Positions 24,166 through 35,893 of a stretch of DNA of 64,000 bases are shown here, piece by piece. The notes under the pieces were generated by a model that saw only the letters and a list, made by a program, of their open reading frames with translations, made no database searches and had not been told where the DNA came from. The stretch comes from Dryococelus australis (taxonomy: Eukaryota; Arthropoda; Insecta; Phasmatodea; Phasmatidae). Made by a program: the position numbers and the translations under genes. Location of the stretch: NCBI GenBank assembly GCA_029891345.1, contig CM057000.1, positions 131,161,663 through 131,225,662 on the forward strand, in the 5' to 3' direction. Position 1 is the first letter of the stretch. Every line of letters begins with the position of its first letter.

Positions 24166-24547
24166 TGACTATACATATTTCAACAATTGCACGTAATTAA
24201 TTAACTGGTTTGACTGTACTGTATTAAGAATGGTAGGGTAGTATTCATAAATCGAGATATCAAGAACATGTCACCCTAAAGGCCAACTAATAATAATAAT
24301 AATAAATCAGTTGATCGATTCCTTAAAAAGTAAAAAATTCTAAACCTCTACAGCTGAAACTTTGCACTTTCATATAACATAACGACATTAGGTGGTATAT
24401 AAAATATACATACCAAGTAAGACAAATTGATAGATCACAATCTTGTATTAATATGACAAATACTAAATTACACAAAATAGTATTTGCACTGTTAACACCT
24501 TGAGCTGATACAAAATTACGTCCACGAGCTCTATTACACTAGTTACA
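24166..24547. other. AT-rich, no supported gene
   Basis: A short TAA triplet run lies at 24289-24303. Nothing else. Confidence 0.5.
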
Positions 24548-24778
24548 GGCTGTTCACGGTAGAGTGAGCACGTTTGAGGCCCTAATTACTTTTTCCTTTC
24601 AGCCATTTTTTACCCTTTACCACCTTTTTAAATAAATATTGTCATGTAAGTAACAAACACAGTGTGTATATTCCACCTCACCCGGAAGTTAACGTCTAAG
24701 GCTAAAATAAAGTATACTTATTGGCTATTATTCTAAATCAGAGGGCTTTTAAAAGTGCTCACTTTACCGTGAATAGCC
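24548..24778 (+). mobile_element. Short-form MITE, copy S3
   Basis: 231 bp with GGCTGTTCACGGTAGAGTGA at the left and CACTTTACCGTGAATAGCC at the right. It is the cleanest short-form copy. It abuts a repeat also found at 43475. Confidence 0.92.
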
Positions 24779-24912
24779 TAGAACTGAAGTATAAAACTCT
24801 TGTGCTACAAGACATATTTAGGAGGAAAAAAACCGAGCTAGTTATGCATGGGGCGATTTTTCAAAGGGCTGATCCGAAAAGTGTGAATATACTTACCGCG
24901 TATAGACTGTAC
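24779..24912 (+). repeat. Part of dispersed repeat R1
   Basis: AACTGAAGTATAAAACTCTT, then a GACATAT...GGAGG region and GAAAAGTGTGAATATA, match 43476-43595. S3 inserted at or beside its left edge. Confidence 0.6.
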
Positions 24913-25160
24913 AGCCGACTGCAGTAACGCGATAGTGCAGGTAAATGTTGTCGTATGGTTCCCAGCACTGCGGTGGCGTAACAAAAGAAAATAGGGGGAG
25001 GGAGGATGGTTTAGAAGGGCAGGGCCTCCTCCAGAAGATAAATTAATGCTTTGAAAATACAACTTCCATGCAACGCTGGAGATACCTGTAATGGGTGACA
25101 CTTTTACAGTAGATGGAAGACTGCCAAGATGAACTGTGTTCTCTTAAGGGTCCTGGCAAA

Positions 25161-25195
25161 GGTTGTTCACAACAAAGTGGGCACTTTTGAAGTCA
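25161..25195 (+). mobile_element. Orphan MITE terminal repeat
   Basis: GGTTGTTCACAACAAAGTGG followed by GCACTTTTGAAGTCAATCTT is a single left end of the long-form MITE. No right end follows. Confidence 0.55.
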
Positions 25196-26125
25196 ATCTT
25201 CGTGCCCCATTTGCCTCGGCTCTTGGAGCACAACCTCATACCCAACCCTCCTTTCTACCTTTCATAAAATGACACAGGATAGGGAAGGGATCATAAACTT
25301 CATCACCACACAAATCAGTAGAGTAGGTATGTTTTGTTAATCTGAGTGCGGTTAACCTTGTCCAAACAATTTGGGGAAAAGGGCTCTACTACTAATTGAA
25401 TAGAGAGCTGATGGTAATTCTCCAATTTAACTGCCTTTGCTGAGGACTCCAAAAGAACAGTATGACAAACTTCAAAACATTCTCGAAATTCACAAGCTTT
25501 GAAAATGCCACAAAAACCTATAAAATTCCTTAGAATCCTTTAACAATAGAAACTCGATTTTCTGCCCATTTAACATCTTCTCTGGCCACCTTCTTTCAAA
25601 AACACTAATTTAAAAGGCTTTAAAATATTTTCTCTAAAACTAACCAGTTAAAATATTTCATTTACAAAAGACACTTCTTGGTAAGATAACACTATTACGC
25701 CCCATAACACCAATGGCAGCAAAAATAATATCTACTCACAATACTTGCTTGATTCTTATCTTGAATATTTGCCTTAGAAATAACATTTATTTTCCAGGCA
25801 CCCATATGCCCCACATTTCCTTTTAACAAAGATTTACATTTTTTAGTAACAAAATTTCATTGATCCCTTAAACAAATACCTTCAAATTTGCATATCTTGC
25901 TTCCTTTTCACCTCGCAGGGTGATCAAAATCTGCATACAATATGTTTCCACCTAAGCAATGTGCCTATAAAATAATAAACCCTGAGAAACACCCACTGGA
26001 GTGATAGTCTCTTCCTATTTTGGTCTTTAAAAAAAATTACAATACTTTCCCGAAAAACCCACAAAAATACACCCGGAAAAACACTTCATTCTCTCGCACA
26101 ACCATCACACATCAGCTTCCAACAC
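25196..26125. other. No supported gene
   Basis: AT-rich with C-biased patches. No ORF with a recognised motif. Confidence 0.4.
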
Positions 26126-26450
26126 AACACCATCCAGGTCATTCAGGGTTGGGGATACTCTCCCCACCAATCTCCATTTTCGTGGTGGTACTGCCCTCGC
26201 ACCTCTACACACTCTCCACCCTCAGTCAAGGAGGCCTGGGGATATACTCCCCGCCGATACCCAAGTACAGGTAGTGCCCCCTCAACTCTAATCAACACCA
26301 AACACTCCAAATATGGTGGAGGAGGAGACAAGCCAAGGGATATTCTACCTACCACTGGGGTGCTTCTCCTCCACCCATGCAATCCATATCCAAGTACCAA
26401 CTCATCACACACACACATAAAACCAATACACCATTAGCAATCTCCACTCC
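26126..26450. repeat. C-rich short repeat
   Basis: GGTTGGGGATACTCTCCCC (26148) and CCTGGGGATATACTCCCCGC (26236) head two ~90-bp related units. The ORFs on both strands reflect the composition. Confidence 0.4.
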
Positions 26451-26699
26451 ACGTCGTCTTCTTCAACGCAGCCCAAAAATCCCTGTTTTCTCATCGCCAA
26501 AAAACCACACTATTCCCCCTCCCCCCCCCCTCTCGGATGAGTCATAGGATCCCGCTGCTCCCACCACTTCAATCTTAATTTTTCATATTTCTTCAAAGTA
26601 GACCAAGCAAACACGGCCTTAATTATCCCTGCTTCATAATTTAGGGAAAACAGCATTCATACGCCATCTCCGAGTCCTCTTTCCGGAATTCTTCTCGCT

Positions 26700-27160
26700 C
26701 CGCACTCCCTAAGTCCAAATGAGGCCCAGATATACAACGTGTACATGGGAATTATAGTATCTCATTCTGTCACCGAGAATGGGAACAAGTTCCTGCAACT
26801 AAGGTCAACCTGCAACCGCCCACGTCGACTGAGTTCACTTTATCGGCCACCACAGCCTATCACCATTTACCATCAGCCGCAACTGTGAGAGACTAAGTCC
26901 AACTTATGCCGTGCATATATATTTTTTTAAGTTCTTTCCGCGACGCATAATTTAGGCTAAGTCCCCATGCGTGCATCGCCAGAGACTAGGTCCAAACCCG
27001 AAAAATAGAAGATAGAAAAATATTTAGTCCCCACACAGGCAGAAATCTGTCTAAGTCCAAATTACCACCCACAGCAAAAGTCTAAGTCCCTATTCTTCAC
27101 TCTCATCGGCTAAGTACAAATTTTACACCCCGATAAATTCTAAGTTCCTCATCGCAAAAC
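26700..27160 (+). repeat. Scattered CTAAGTCC words
   Basis: CTAAGTCC or a one-base variant appears about eight times (near 26708, 26894, 26957, 26985, 27052, 27082, 27110, 27139) at uneven spacing in otherwise dissimilar sequence. Too irregular for a clean tandem repeat. Confidence 0.5.
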
Positions 27161-27645
27161 TCTCGGTGATGACAAATATTTTCAAAGTCCCACTAACAGT
27201 CGTACTTAACTTCTTGAGGCGCAGATCCTTTCTCGATGTTCTTTCTCTCGGGCGGAACCACATCACCCTCGAGTTACTACCAGCACTCCGACTGGAGACT
27301 ATCTCCCCGATGCTAGCTCGCGCATGCAAAATTTATACCCCCGGAATCCCTACTCCAGGCCATTCCCTCCCCAAGAGACCTTTTCTCCAGCGCCATCTAT
27401 TCGATCGCCACGCTCTCTTTTCGACGCCAGCGCCGCCTTTACACAAGATTTTTCGCATTGGTGCGAAACCATATCCAATCCCGGGCAAGCAACATAGTTT
27501 GCCCCTTACCTCGACCTGCTGCAACCTGGCATTTCTTCGCTGCTAGGCGGGTAGACGTGACACCTTCCACCCCAGGCGTTTTCTCACTGAAAAACGGACA
27601 TTTCTACACTACGTTTCGTCTTAGTGTGACAGTCACCACAGCACA
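27161..27645. other. No supported gene
   Basis: Overlapping ORFs on both strands (plus 27166-27546) have no motif I know. Confidence 0.4.
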
Positions 27646-27857
27646 CCTTAGAAAAAGTCACTATCCATGCCTGCATATATTTTAACGGGTGAACTGAGTT
27701 GCATGCTTCCAGTAAAGTTGGTAACGATGAATGGAAAGTAGCTCCATATCTTAACATCTTTCAATTAATAAAGTGGCAAGGCCCATGGCAATGTTAATTT
27801 TGCATAAGGCGGAAGAATACACAATGTGCATTCAAGTAGATCTTAAGCAGAGCTCAC
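27646..27857 (-). mobile_element. Long-form MITE remnant, copy L8
   Basis: CCTTAGAAAAAGTCAC, TGCATATATTTTAACGGGTG, AAAGTTGGTAACGATGAATG and AGATCTTAAGCAG are in the order seen in L1/L4. Both terminal repeats and part of the interior are lost. Confidence 0.75.
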
Positions 27858-28394
27858 TGCATTGCAGTGTATTTGAAATACTGGTTTTTATACGAAACTA
27901 TTAAACGTGCTTCCAAAGTGCTGCCCCACAAACACACACTTCAGACGAGGGCTATTGAGTGCTTTCAAGAAGTCACGTACATGAGAAACACCATTTCACA
28001 GCACTCCAAAATGGATAAAAACGGCCCTTTCAAAGTGTTGTATTTCAAGACATACTCTTCAGATACATACAAGATACTCAAGGGCCCTGTATTGAACCTT
28101 CCTACAGACTTCCCACCAATAAGATAATAGGGTCACCGCTGGAAGTCCCACAGGTAGGTACACGTGCTCTCAGTGCGACCAGAACACTGCACGCCAGTTC
28201 AGAGCCTTGCGTTCGGAGGCGATGGCGCACTTGACTGTGAGGTCTCAAGGTCAGGAAAACCCCCATAAACCCATCGAGTCAACTGTTCTGTTTTTGGGAA
28301 TAGCGATTACAATTTTCAAATCCTGCAAAATTGATATAATAGTTTTTATTATTGAAGATTGTATTACTTTATTTGATTACAGGTTATAGAATAT

Positions 28395-28471
28395 CCGGAA
28401 GAATACACAAGGTGCATACATGTGGAAATTAAGCAGGGCTCTCAAACGTGCTCATTTTACCGTGAACAGCC
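28395..28471 (-). mobile_element. Right end of a long-form MITE
   Basis: GGAAGAATACACAAGGTGCA to CATTTTACCGTGAACAGCC. The rest of the element is absent. It lies inside the interval splitting the 28-kb Harbinger fragment. Confidence 0.7.
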
Positions 28472-28574
28472 CAGGTTGGGGACAGCTAGCCCATCACGCT
28501 TGGCTGTCGATCAAACAGACGTACGACGGCAAAGACCAGATTTAGCTCCAGGTGACCTGGTACGCACTACTGTT

Positions 28575-28608
28575 CCCTCTCCTCCCCTGCCTTCAGGGGA
28601 GGGGAGGG
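28575..28608. other. GC-rich perfect hairpin
   Basis: CCTCCCCTG and CAGGGGAGG flank a CCTT loop inside a longer C-rich/G-rich inverted stretch. No T-run follows. The role is unknown. Confidence 0.6.
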
Positions 28609-28935
28609 GGGAGAGACGAGAGGAATGGTTCCAAAAACCCGGAGTTTTGAAATGCTGGACTTGTTGAGAAACCGCCGCGAGGTCCTCAGCACTTCATGGC
28701 GGTTTTAGTTGCCTGGAAGTAGGTCGAGGAGGCATGTCCTGCATATGAGGTACGGTAACAATAAAGGAATAACTAGAGAGTGTTTGTGTATACAGATTGT
28801 TAATTATATTTGGTTTGCAGCAAATGATAGTTAATACTAATAATAGTAATCAATTAATTAATATGGCTAGGGGCGCGTGATAGTGTCGCCCGTATCGCTC
28901 TATCACTTCTTGTCCTTGAACGCGCGGCTACGAAC

Positions 28936-29903
28936 TCCGCTTATTATGAATCGCTTATTAACTGGTGCAGAGCTGCCGGAGGGGGGGGGGGTATCTTCCT
29001 ATTGTGCAGGTCGTAGCATGGGAGGCGGCACTATCTAATCATAATTTTAGTAAACAACATTAAATTTTAAAATTTTAATCATTATTTTAAACAATTCTGA
29101 TGTTTTTAAATTCAATTTTTTTTTTAATTTTCATAGTACAGTTTTATGCCAATGTGATGGGGTTTGACTGAGTCATGCACATTCCCCTCTCCCTTTTTAT
29201 TCGTCCTTGCGCAATGACAAACGCAGTGCAAACGTATATTTGTTTCAAGTATAACTTGTCTACAGATAGTAACGCTAACTGTGCCGGTATTTAACAATGT
29301 GCCTTAAAACCGAGTCTTACCCGGGATTTAGACCATAGAACTCCGTGAGATTTGCACCACGGAGAAATTTACTCGACGCGCATTAACAAAGAATTTGTTA
29401 CACCAGTGTTTCCCAGCCTGGTTGCTATGACACACTGTGGTGCTGTGAGATCTCAAGGAGCGCCGTAAGAATTGTATTATTTATTACAAAATATTACAAA
29501 TAAACAGATAAAAGAGAGTATAGTTTCCATGAGATGGCGACAGATAAGTGACTCAAGATCAGTTCGATGGTTGGCATGCAGTACTTGATTCAAGACCGAT
29601 CTAAGAGATTGCGAAACAGCTGTTATTAATTCGTATCTTGACGATGATTTGCACGTTGCGTTGTCAGCAATTATAACAAATGTGAAACTTTTGTGCTCTA
29701 AATACCAATCGAAATCCCCACATTAATAGTAAAATTAATTTCTTACGGTCAAACTTTTTGGTTGTCTAATTGTCCGAGTCAGTTAATTTCCCGTTCTAAG
29801 TACAATATTGTATGTATACAAGCATATGTTTGTATTTTTACTGTCAACAGTAATAGAGTGAGTAGAAATATAAAAACACTTAACCCTTTAAAATGTTTCT
29901 ATA
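28936..29903. other. No supported gene; poly-G at 28980
   Basis: A run of about 11 G, then AT-rich sequence without motif-bearing ORFs. Confidence 0.4.
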
Positions 29904-30318
29904 GACTGTTCACGGTAAAATGAGCACTTTTGAAAGCCCCGCTTAAGATCTACTTATATGCACATTGTGTATTCCTCCGCCTTATGCGAAGTCAACATTG
30001 CCATGGGCCTCGTCACTTTATTCATGAGCCGGTCTAGTGCAACTGTGAAATTATTACAAAATAAAATGTTTTGCAAATCTGCCCAATTTTACACTTTGAT
30101 GCTTTAAAAAATACAGAAAGTGAAAAATAATTTACATTATCTCAAACGGTTACCCAACACTTTTTATTCGATGTTAAGATATGGAACTACTTTCCATTAT
30201 TCGTTACCAACTTTACTGGGCGCATGTCACTCAGTTCGGCAGTTAAAATATATGCAGGTAGGGATAGTGACCTTTTTCTAATGTTGATTTCAAAAGTGCT
30301 CACTTTATCGTGAACAGC
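29904..30318 (+). mobile_element. Long-form MITE, copy L2
   Basis: 415 bp. GACTGTTCACGGTAAAATGA at the left and CACTTTATCGTGAACAGC at the right. The interior has GCTTAAGATCTACTTATATG and TATTCGATGTTAAGATATGG. The flanking 8-mers TTTCTATA and TTAGTATA agree at 6 of 8 positions, a possible target duplication. Confidence 0.9.
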
Positions 30319-30974
30319 TTTAGTATATTCTACCTTCAATTAACAATAAAATATGTGAAACTAATTTGACTACGAGAAGTGCAAAAATGGTTTCCTTCCT
30401 ACAAGGAAGACGTTAGCCGTAAGCATAACAAAAGGTTTTGACTGTTCAGGTACCTGCTCGTTAAGGACTACCAGTATTTTCAATCGATATTTCAGGAAAC
30501 AATGCAGTTTATGCAGATTTTTGCGATCGGCATCTATAAGTAGTTTTTTTTTAATACTTGGCAACGCGAACTTTTTGAAACCACAGTGCTACCACACATA
30601 TCAGGATGAAGAGCAAATGTTTGCTCATACAAACAACAAGAAACTTTGTAATTAGTCCTTAGTTCTTCAGATTTTTCTTCCGATAATCGCTGCAACATCA
30701 AATGTTTTTATTAGTCCCGTTAATTTTCCAGTTCAATTTATTAAGTTACAAAGGCCTTTACTTTGTTTTTGTTCGGAGTTCGTCGATATACTTCCATAAA
30801 TTAGGTTTCACTCTCTCCGTTTATACGTGTTGCATCAATGTTAAGTTCTTTGTAGTTTTTTATGCTCACGTCTATTTTTTTTCAGCTCTAAAGACGCAAA
30901 TCTCTCAACTTTCAACCCAACGTCTATTTCTGGTTATAGACACAATGTCACTGTAAACCCTTATAGCGCCATTG
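30319..30974. other. No supported gene
   Basis: AT-rich. ORFs at 30370-30564 and 30702-30956 show no family signal. Confidence 0.4.
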
Positions 30975-31444
30975 TTAAGAGAGGGATGAAACCCCGCATT
31001 TTTTGTGAATTAGTTGTTCGTGCAAATACGCGTATCTCGGTAATACGACTCATTGTCAGAGAAGATTTTAAACAACAATTTTCTATGCCCCTATTTTTTT
31101 TACTTTTGTCATATTAAGTGTATTCTTGGAGAAAAAAAAATCCGTGAAAATGGTCAATTATCGCATTTTTTTTTCTAAAGCTTGCCTTTGCAATTTCTTT
31201 AAGCGGCAAGAGAAAAGTACAAAGATACGGGCATAGTTTAATCTGTGGTCTTTCATCGCGTGTAATAAAACCCCATATGTTACAGATCTGATTTGCACAG
31301 CACAGCGTCACGACGGAAACACTGCACGCCTTGCGCGTAGGAGCGATGAGGCGCTAGACATGCGTGTTAGTTTCGACCGTATCGCTCCCTCGCTTCTTGA
31401 CCTTGGACGCGGGGTTCCCACGGGGATCCATCCCACTCTTAAGT
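30975..31444 (-). mobile_element. MITE derived from the 43.8-kb Harbinger element
   Basis: The left end reads TTAAGAGAGGGATGAAACCC and the right end, inverted, TTAAGAGTGGGATGGATCCC. Its right ~100 bp match 43842-43895 inverted (CCGCGTCCAAGGTCAAGAAG). Most of the rest matches 46535-46829 inverted (CCTACGCGCAAGGCGTGCAG, AGATCTGTAACAT, GATACGCGTATTTGC). It is the full element with the genes deleted. TTAA lies at both edges. Whether the duplication is TTAA or a 3-bp TWA cannot be resolved because the sequence is palindromic. Confidence 0.88.
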
Positions 31445-32420
31445 GTATGTCCTTTTCCTGAATTTCACTTGTCTCCATATCTTAACGAACCATAGATTAA
31501 TTGTAAGTATTCATCCAATCCACTTGTATCCGCCTTGTGTATAACTTGAAGACTGAGAGACCGCGTCAGTGTTTTCTACAGCAAATACTGTTTGCTGTCC
31601 TGAACCGCACTCACTGCAGTGCCACCCGGAAATATTTGTCAAACTGATTCACTTACATGCATTCCTTCCTTACACGAGACTAATACTGGATCCAAATATG
31701 GCAACATGCTTGAGATTCCACTACATAAAACTAAATTATTTCCTGGATGTGTCACAGTGGCTGCATGACGCCCATAGAAGGGCTGCCACAAACACTTTCG
31801 AAAAATAGAAATCTCAAAAGCTTTCTAAACAATTGTCTGGGTTCGCCGTAATCTAATTTTTATTCGCCTATTCTTCACTATTTCATTAGCAGTTAACAAA
31901 AATGTGTTATTATTATTTTGCATTTTCCAGTTTATCAATAACTTTTTAATTATTTTATGTTTTTAACTTAGGGTTAAGTCGTAGGAAATATAAACATTTT
32001 TCATGGCTATTCTTGTTAAAAATGGAGTGTAAGAAAATGTGTACCGTGCCACCTTAATTTTGCCATAAAAAGATGATAATAATTTATTAAATAAAAATTC
32101 CATAACTAACTGTGGAATAGTTATCACTGTAGATTCTAAATATATGTTTACTCTGTTCATCAAGTCAAACCCTACTTTAGCTATAAAACTGAGATATTAT
32201 TATTATTATAATATTGCTATATTCAAAGTCTGCTGTATTAAGTGTATGCATTAATAACACTAGAACTACTTGTAATTTACATGTCAATTTTAGTTCCTGC
32301 TCTACACGGTGCTAGTTTATTAATTCGGTTTTCTGTTATTCAAGTATTTAATATATTTGTTTTCTATCTCTCCGATAAATACGTCCATTGTTACTATATA
32401 CATATATAATAATAACAATG

Positions 32421-32423
<3 letters not shown>
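31445..32423. other. AT-rich, no supported gene
   Basis: No domain or homologous copy is seen. Short ORFs only. Confidence 0.45.

Positions 32424-32474
<51 letters not shown>
32424..32474. repeat. (TA)n(CA)n microsatellite
   Basis: A TA run passing into a CA run. Confidence 0.97.
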
Positions 32475-32681
32475 GTTGTCTTGAAGAAATGTGTAATGCT
32501 AACTAAATCAATATGCAAATTCTATGGTACAGAGTAAGGAAAGTTTACAACGCCACATTGCGCCATTAATAAAGCTTAATACTATTATTACTGTTAGTAC
32601 GACGTAAACGGGAATACTGTTCAGTTATTTGGAAATAAATTACTACCGCCGATTCAAGGAGATTAAAAAAAAAACACATTT

Positions 32682-32683
<2 letters not shown>

Positions 32684-32766
<83 letters not shown>
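32684..32766. repeat. (TA)41 microsatellite
   Basis: An uninterrupted TA run directly before MITE S4. It probably contributed to the loss of that element's left end. Confidence 0.97.
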
Positions 32767-32770
<4 letters not shown>

Positions 32771-32782
32771 ATATTTCATTGT

Positions 32783-33014
32783 AGATTTTCACATATAGTG
32801 GGCACTTTTGAGGCCCTAGTTACTTTTTCCTTGCAGCCATTCTGTACGCTTTAACCTCATTTCAAAAATAAATATTGCCATTTAAGTAACAAACACTGTG
32901 TGTATATTCCACCTCATGCGTATATTAACGTCTAATGATGAAATATAATATAGTTTTGAACTATTATTCCAAATGAGACAGCTTCTAGAAGTCCTCACTT
33001 TACCGTGAATAGCC
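32783..33014 (+). mobile_element. Short-form MITE, copy S4
   Basis: The right end CACTTTACCGTGAATAGCC is intact. The left end is eroded (GATTTTCACATATAGTGGGC). The interior matches S3. Confidence 0.8.
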
Positions 33015-34085
33015 TATAGTAACTTAAATTTTTACTTTAATACTGACCTTACTAAATAGAAAACTCAGACTTTGCATATTAGAAGAAATGTAAATGCTGC
33101 ACTTTTTAAATATATTTCTTTCGTATATTTCTTGCTCTATTATTAATAACTATGTGTTCCTTGGTATTTCAAACTATAATTATAGAATTCGGAAACTGTT
33201 TATAATTACACAGTAAAATTATTTAGTACAAAGGTTTTACTCTCAATTACAGACACTTTTTTATCAGCTTGATTCTTCTTAGGAATGAAAAATAACATTC
33301 CAGGTGTTATTTAAACTTTCTACCAGGTAAAAATCCACTTTTAGTAATTTTTTTAACAAATTATGCTTAATTAATAGTTAATGTTGATTTAAACAGAATT
33401 TAGTTTAGTTTGTTTCTTTTGTTCTTAAAATGTTTCAATGTATTTTTATCCTTGTCTTTTGTACGTGTAAAGGTATATTTTATTGTAATTTGTGAAACTA
33501 TGCATGCACTTTGTCATTTATTTTATTAATACCGTCAAATAGAGATACTTGACTATTTGGTTAACTTTCACCAAAAATTAAACAAATGTGGCAGGACATC
33601 TTGGAATGTTTTTAGTGCGCTCATATTTTCAGTTTATTTTATTACGAATATTTTAAATTAGACACAGTAAGATACCACCGCTGACAACATTGATGTCTTA
33701 AGTACATTTTACTACGTAATTTATGTTATTTTGATGTTCAATGAAAACTCCTGATGTGTATACATTGACCATAAACACTTGAATCTTTGACGTTTTAATG
33801 AGATATCAAAGTTGCCCCACACAGGGATAACATTGGTCACTTAAAAAAAAAATCTCCTTCCAAAACTTATTTAAAATAATGGACAAATAAGTGGGTTAAC
33901 ATTTAGATTAAGCGTCAGCCCCAAACGTGCAATATTTGGTTTCACGTTAATTCAATTCACACTCACAATATTACCTATTTCTTAACAAAATTGATCGAAA
34001 TAACCCTTATTGACGGAAAATATTATTATGGAATTTCTCTTAGGAATTGTATTAAATTAAGTTTGTGTATATTACGATTTTTATT
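33015..34085. other. AT-rich, no supported gene
   Basis: No ORF of 60 or more codons occurs here on either strand, and no repeat copy elsewhere in the window was seen. Confidence 0.5.
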
Positions 34086-34318
34086 CTTACGTGAGGTAAA
34101 ATGAACACTATTTAAAACCCTCTCATTTTGAATAGGCTAACAGTCAATAAATATATTTTATTATCGCCTTAGACGTCAACTTTCGAGTCTAGTGAAATAT
34201 ATACACTGTGTATGTTTTTCACATTGCAATATTTATTTTTAAAAAGTGAAGGATAAAAATTGCTGGTAGGAAAATAGTAGCTAGGGCCTCAAAAATGCTC
34301 ACTTTACCGTAAACAGCC
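34086..34318 (-). mobile_element. Short-form MITE, copy S5
   Basis: The right end ACTTTACCGTAAACAGCC is clear. The left end is degraded (TTACGTGAGGTAAAATGAAC). The interior is reversed relative to S3. Confidence 0.75.
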
Positions 34319-34340
34319 TATACTAATGTTTCCAATTTGG

Positions 34341-35194
34341 TGTTACGCGCTGGAGCTGGCGCCGGGAGGCTGTCCGGTGCTATTGGGGGTGACCTACCTC
34401 GACTCTCTCCCCTCTTCCTGGAACTTCGCGCTCGCTGCCTGGTTTCCTCGCTTCTGGGAGGCCCGTGAATAACTGACAGCGGCGAGACTTGCTTGCGTCA
34501 TAGCCCCTCCTCCCCCGCTGAAGAAACCGACAGGAGACGCAGGAATATTCTGGGTATTAGGACTCTCGGCGCAATTCGAGAATTAGAGAAATTTCTGGAT
34601 GAAGGCCCGACGACCTATAAACACAAGCCACAGCGGGACTGTGGGCAGTCTTTGGCGGAGGCCATCTGGCCCGTGCGCGAGCGAAGTTGAGTGCGAGATG
34701 ACGGCGGCGGACGAGGTGTGTGTGGTGCGAATGGACGAGAGAGCGTGAAACCCGGCGAGTGAATCCTACTGTGCGTGAGGGCGGTCGGAGAACTTTAGAA
34801 CGTTGCGGACTGGAGGGACATAGACTGAACTGAGGTGGGACTGAGTGGACATGTAATACGGATTTTATTGTAAATATTGGAACTGCCAAATATTGACACG
34901 TTATTTATAAAATTATTGAATAGGTTTTTAAACACTGTCTATTGGGACTGACTTTTAAATTGTTTAATTTCATGTATTTTTTTGGGGGTAGTTATAAATT
35001 GTATTAATTGCAGTCATTAACTGTAAACAGTAAGTGATATAAATTTATTGTGAGATGTTGAGTCAATAGAATGTTGTTTGTAATCAATGTAAATAAAATT
35101 AGGAAATTATAATTACCTCTTTTATTTAATTAAGACCTCCATTCCTTAACGAACTTGGTTTAGCCCACTGAATTTCGAGACAGAAATTGTAACA
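34341..35194 (+). mobile_element. Solo LTR A
   Basis: The segment starts TGTTACGCGCTGG and ends TTGTAACA, so it has the TG...CA ends of an LTR. It holds a TATA-like CCTATAAACAC (34613) and a polyadenylation signal AATAAAATTAGG (35091). It is alignable over most of its length with 46900-48005. The flanking bases (TTGG and GTGT) are not a target duplication, so it may derive from recombination between two copies. The short ORFs within it are not genes. Confidence 0.8.
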
Positions 35195-35648
35195 GTGTAA
35201 TAAAAGTCGAAAATAAGTAAACAATGGCGAGAAGGCAGTAGTTTCCTCCGAGATGCTTGAGCCGAGGTCACGCCGGGTTACATTCCAAGGCGCTGACGAG
35301 ACATCAACTACTCCGCTTAGCGCCGCCCGCTAATGGCCTACCACATCACTGTCACCCTCTCGTCCGGCGCAGAGTGCTAGGTGTTCCACTTTGTCCTCTG
35401 GCCCCCTGGAAACTTCCGAGAATACTCAATCCCTACCATGTCTCTGAAGGATGCTAAACTAACTGGCGGAAATCTTAGAGGGGGATTTCGGAATCTTTGC
35501 GTCAGTGCATCTGTGAATCGGTGCAAGACATTTTTACCTGAAAAATAAACTCAGACAGTATTGCTCACTTTTCCAATACAAAGCACCCACCCCAATAGGA
35601 TTTTATTTAAAAAATTATAGTAATAAAATAAAACTCTGATAAGACTTG
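35195..35648. other. No supported gene
   Basis: A moderately GC-rich patch at 35225-35450 carries only a short ORF without motif. Confidence 0.4.
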
Positions 35649-35893
35649 GGGGCCACGGTAGCTGAGCGGTTAGCCTGCTCGCATCCCCGGCCGGGTCACT
35701 CCGGATTTTCGCATGTGGAAATCGTTCTGGACGATGCCGTTGGTCTGCGCGTTTTTTCGGGGATCTCCCGTTTCCCCCGCCCTTTCATTCCGGAGCTGCT
35801 CCGTACTTACTTCACCCCTCATCGGCTTTCTAGACCTCGATGTTAAGAGCCGCCCAGATCTCTTCAGTCACTCTGATAAGAATGGTGTCAGGT
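35649..35893 (+). mobile_element. tRNA-derived SINE candidate
   Basis: The head GGCCACGGTAGCTGAGCGGT contains an A-box-like TAGCTGAGCGG. A GC-rich body follows (CACTCCGGATTTTCGCATGT, GAGCCGCCCAGATCTCTTCA). The B box is not clear. The head resembles the 38-bp unit of the foldback arrays at 3.8-6.8 kb. Confidence 0.5.

Larger units (their letters stand above)
28183..28935 (+). mobile_element. Split fragment of the 31-kb/44-kb Harbinger family
   Basis: CACTGCACGCCAG...TTGCG at 28183-28222 and GTCGCCCGTATCGCTCTATC plus TTCTTGTCCTTGAACGCG at 28885-28926 match consecutive parts of 31318-31425 in the same orientation. About 650 bp lies between them, so the copy seems interrupted. Confidence 0.45.
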
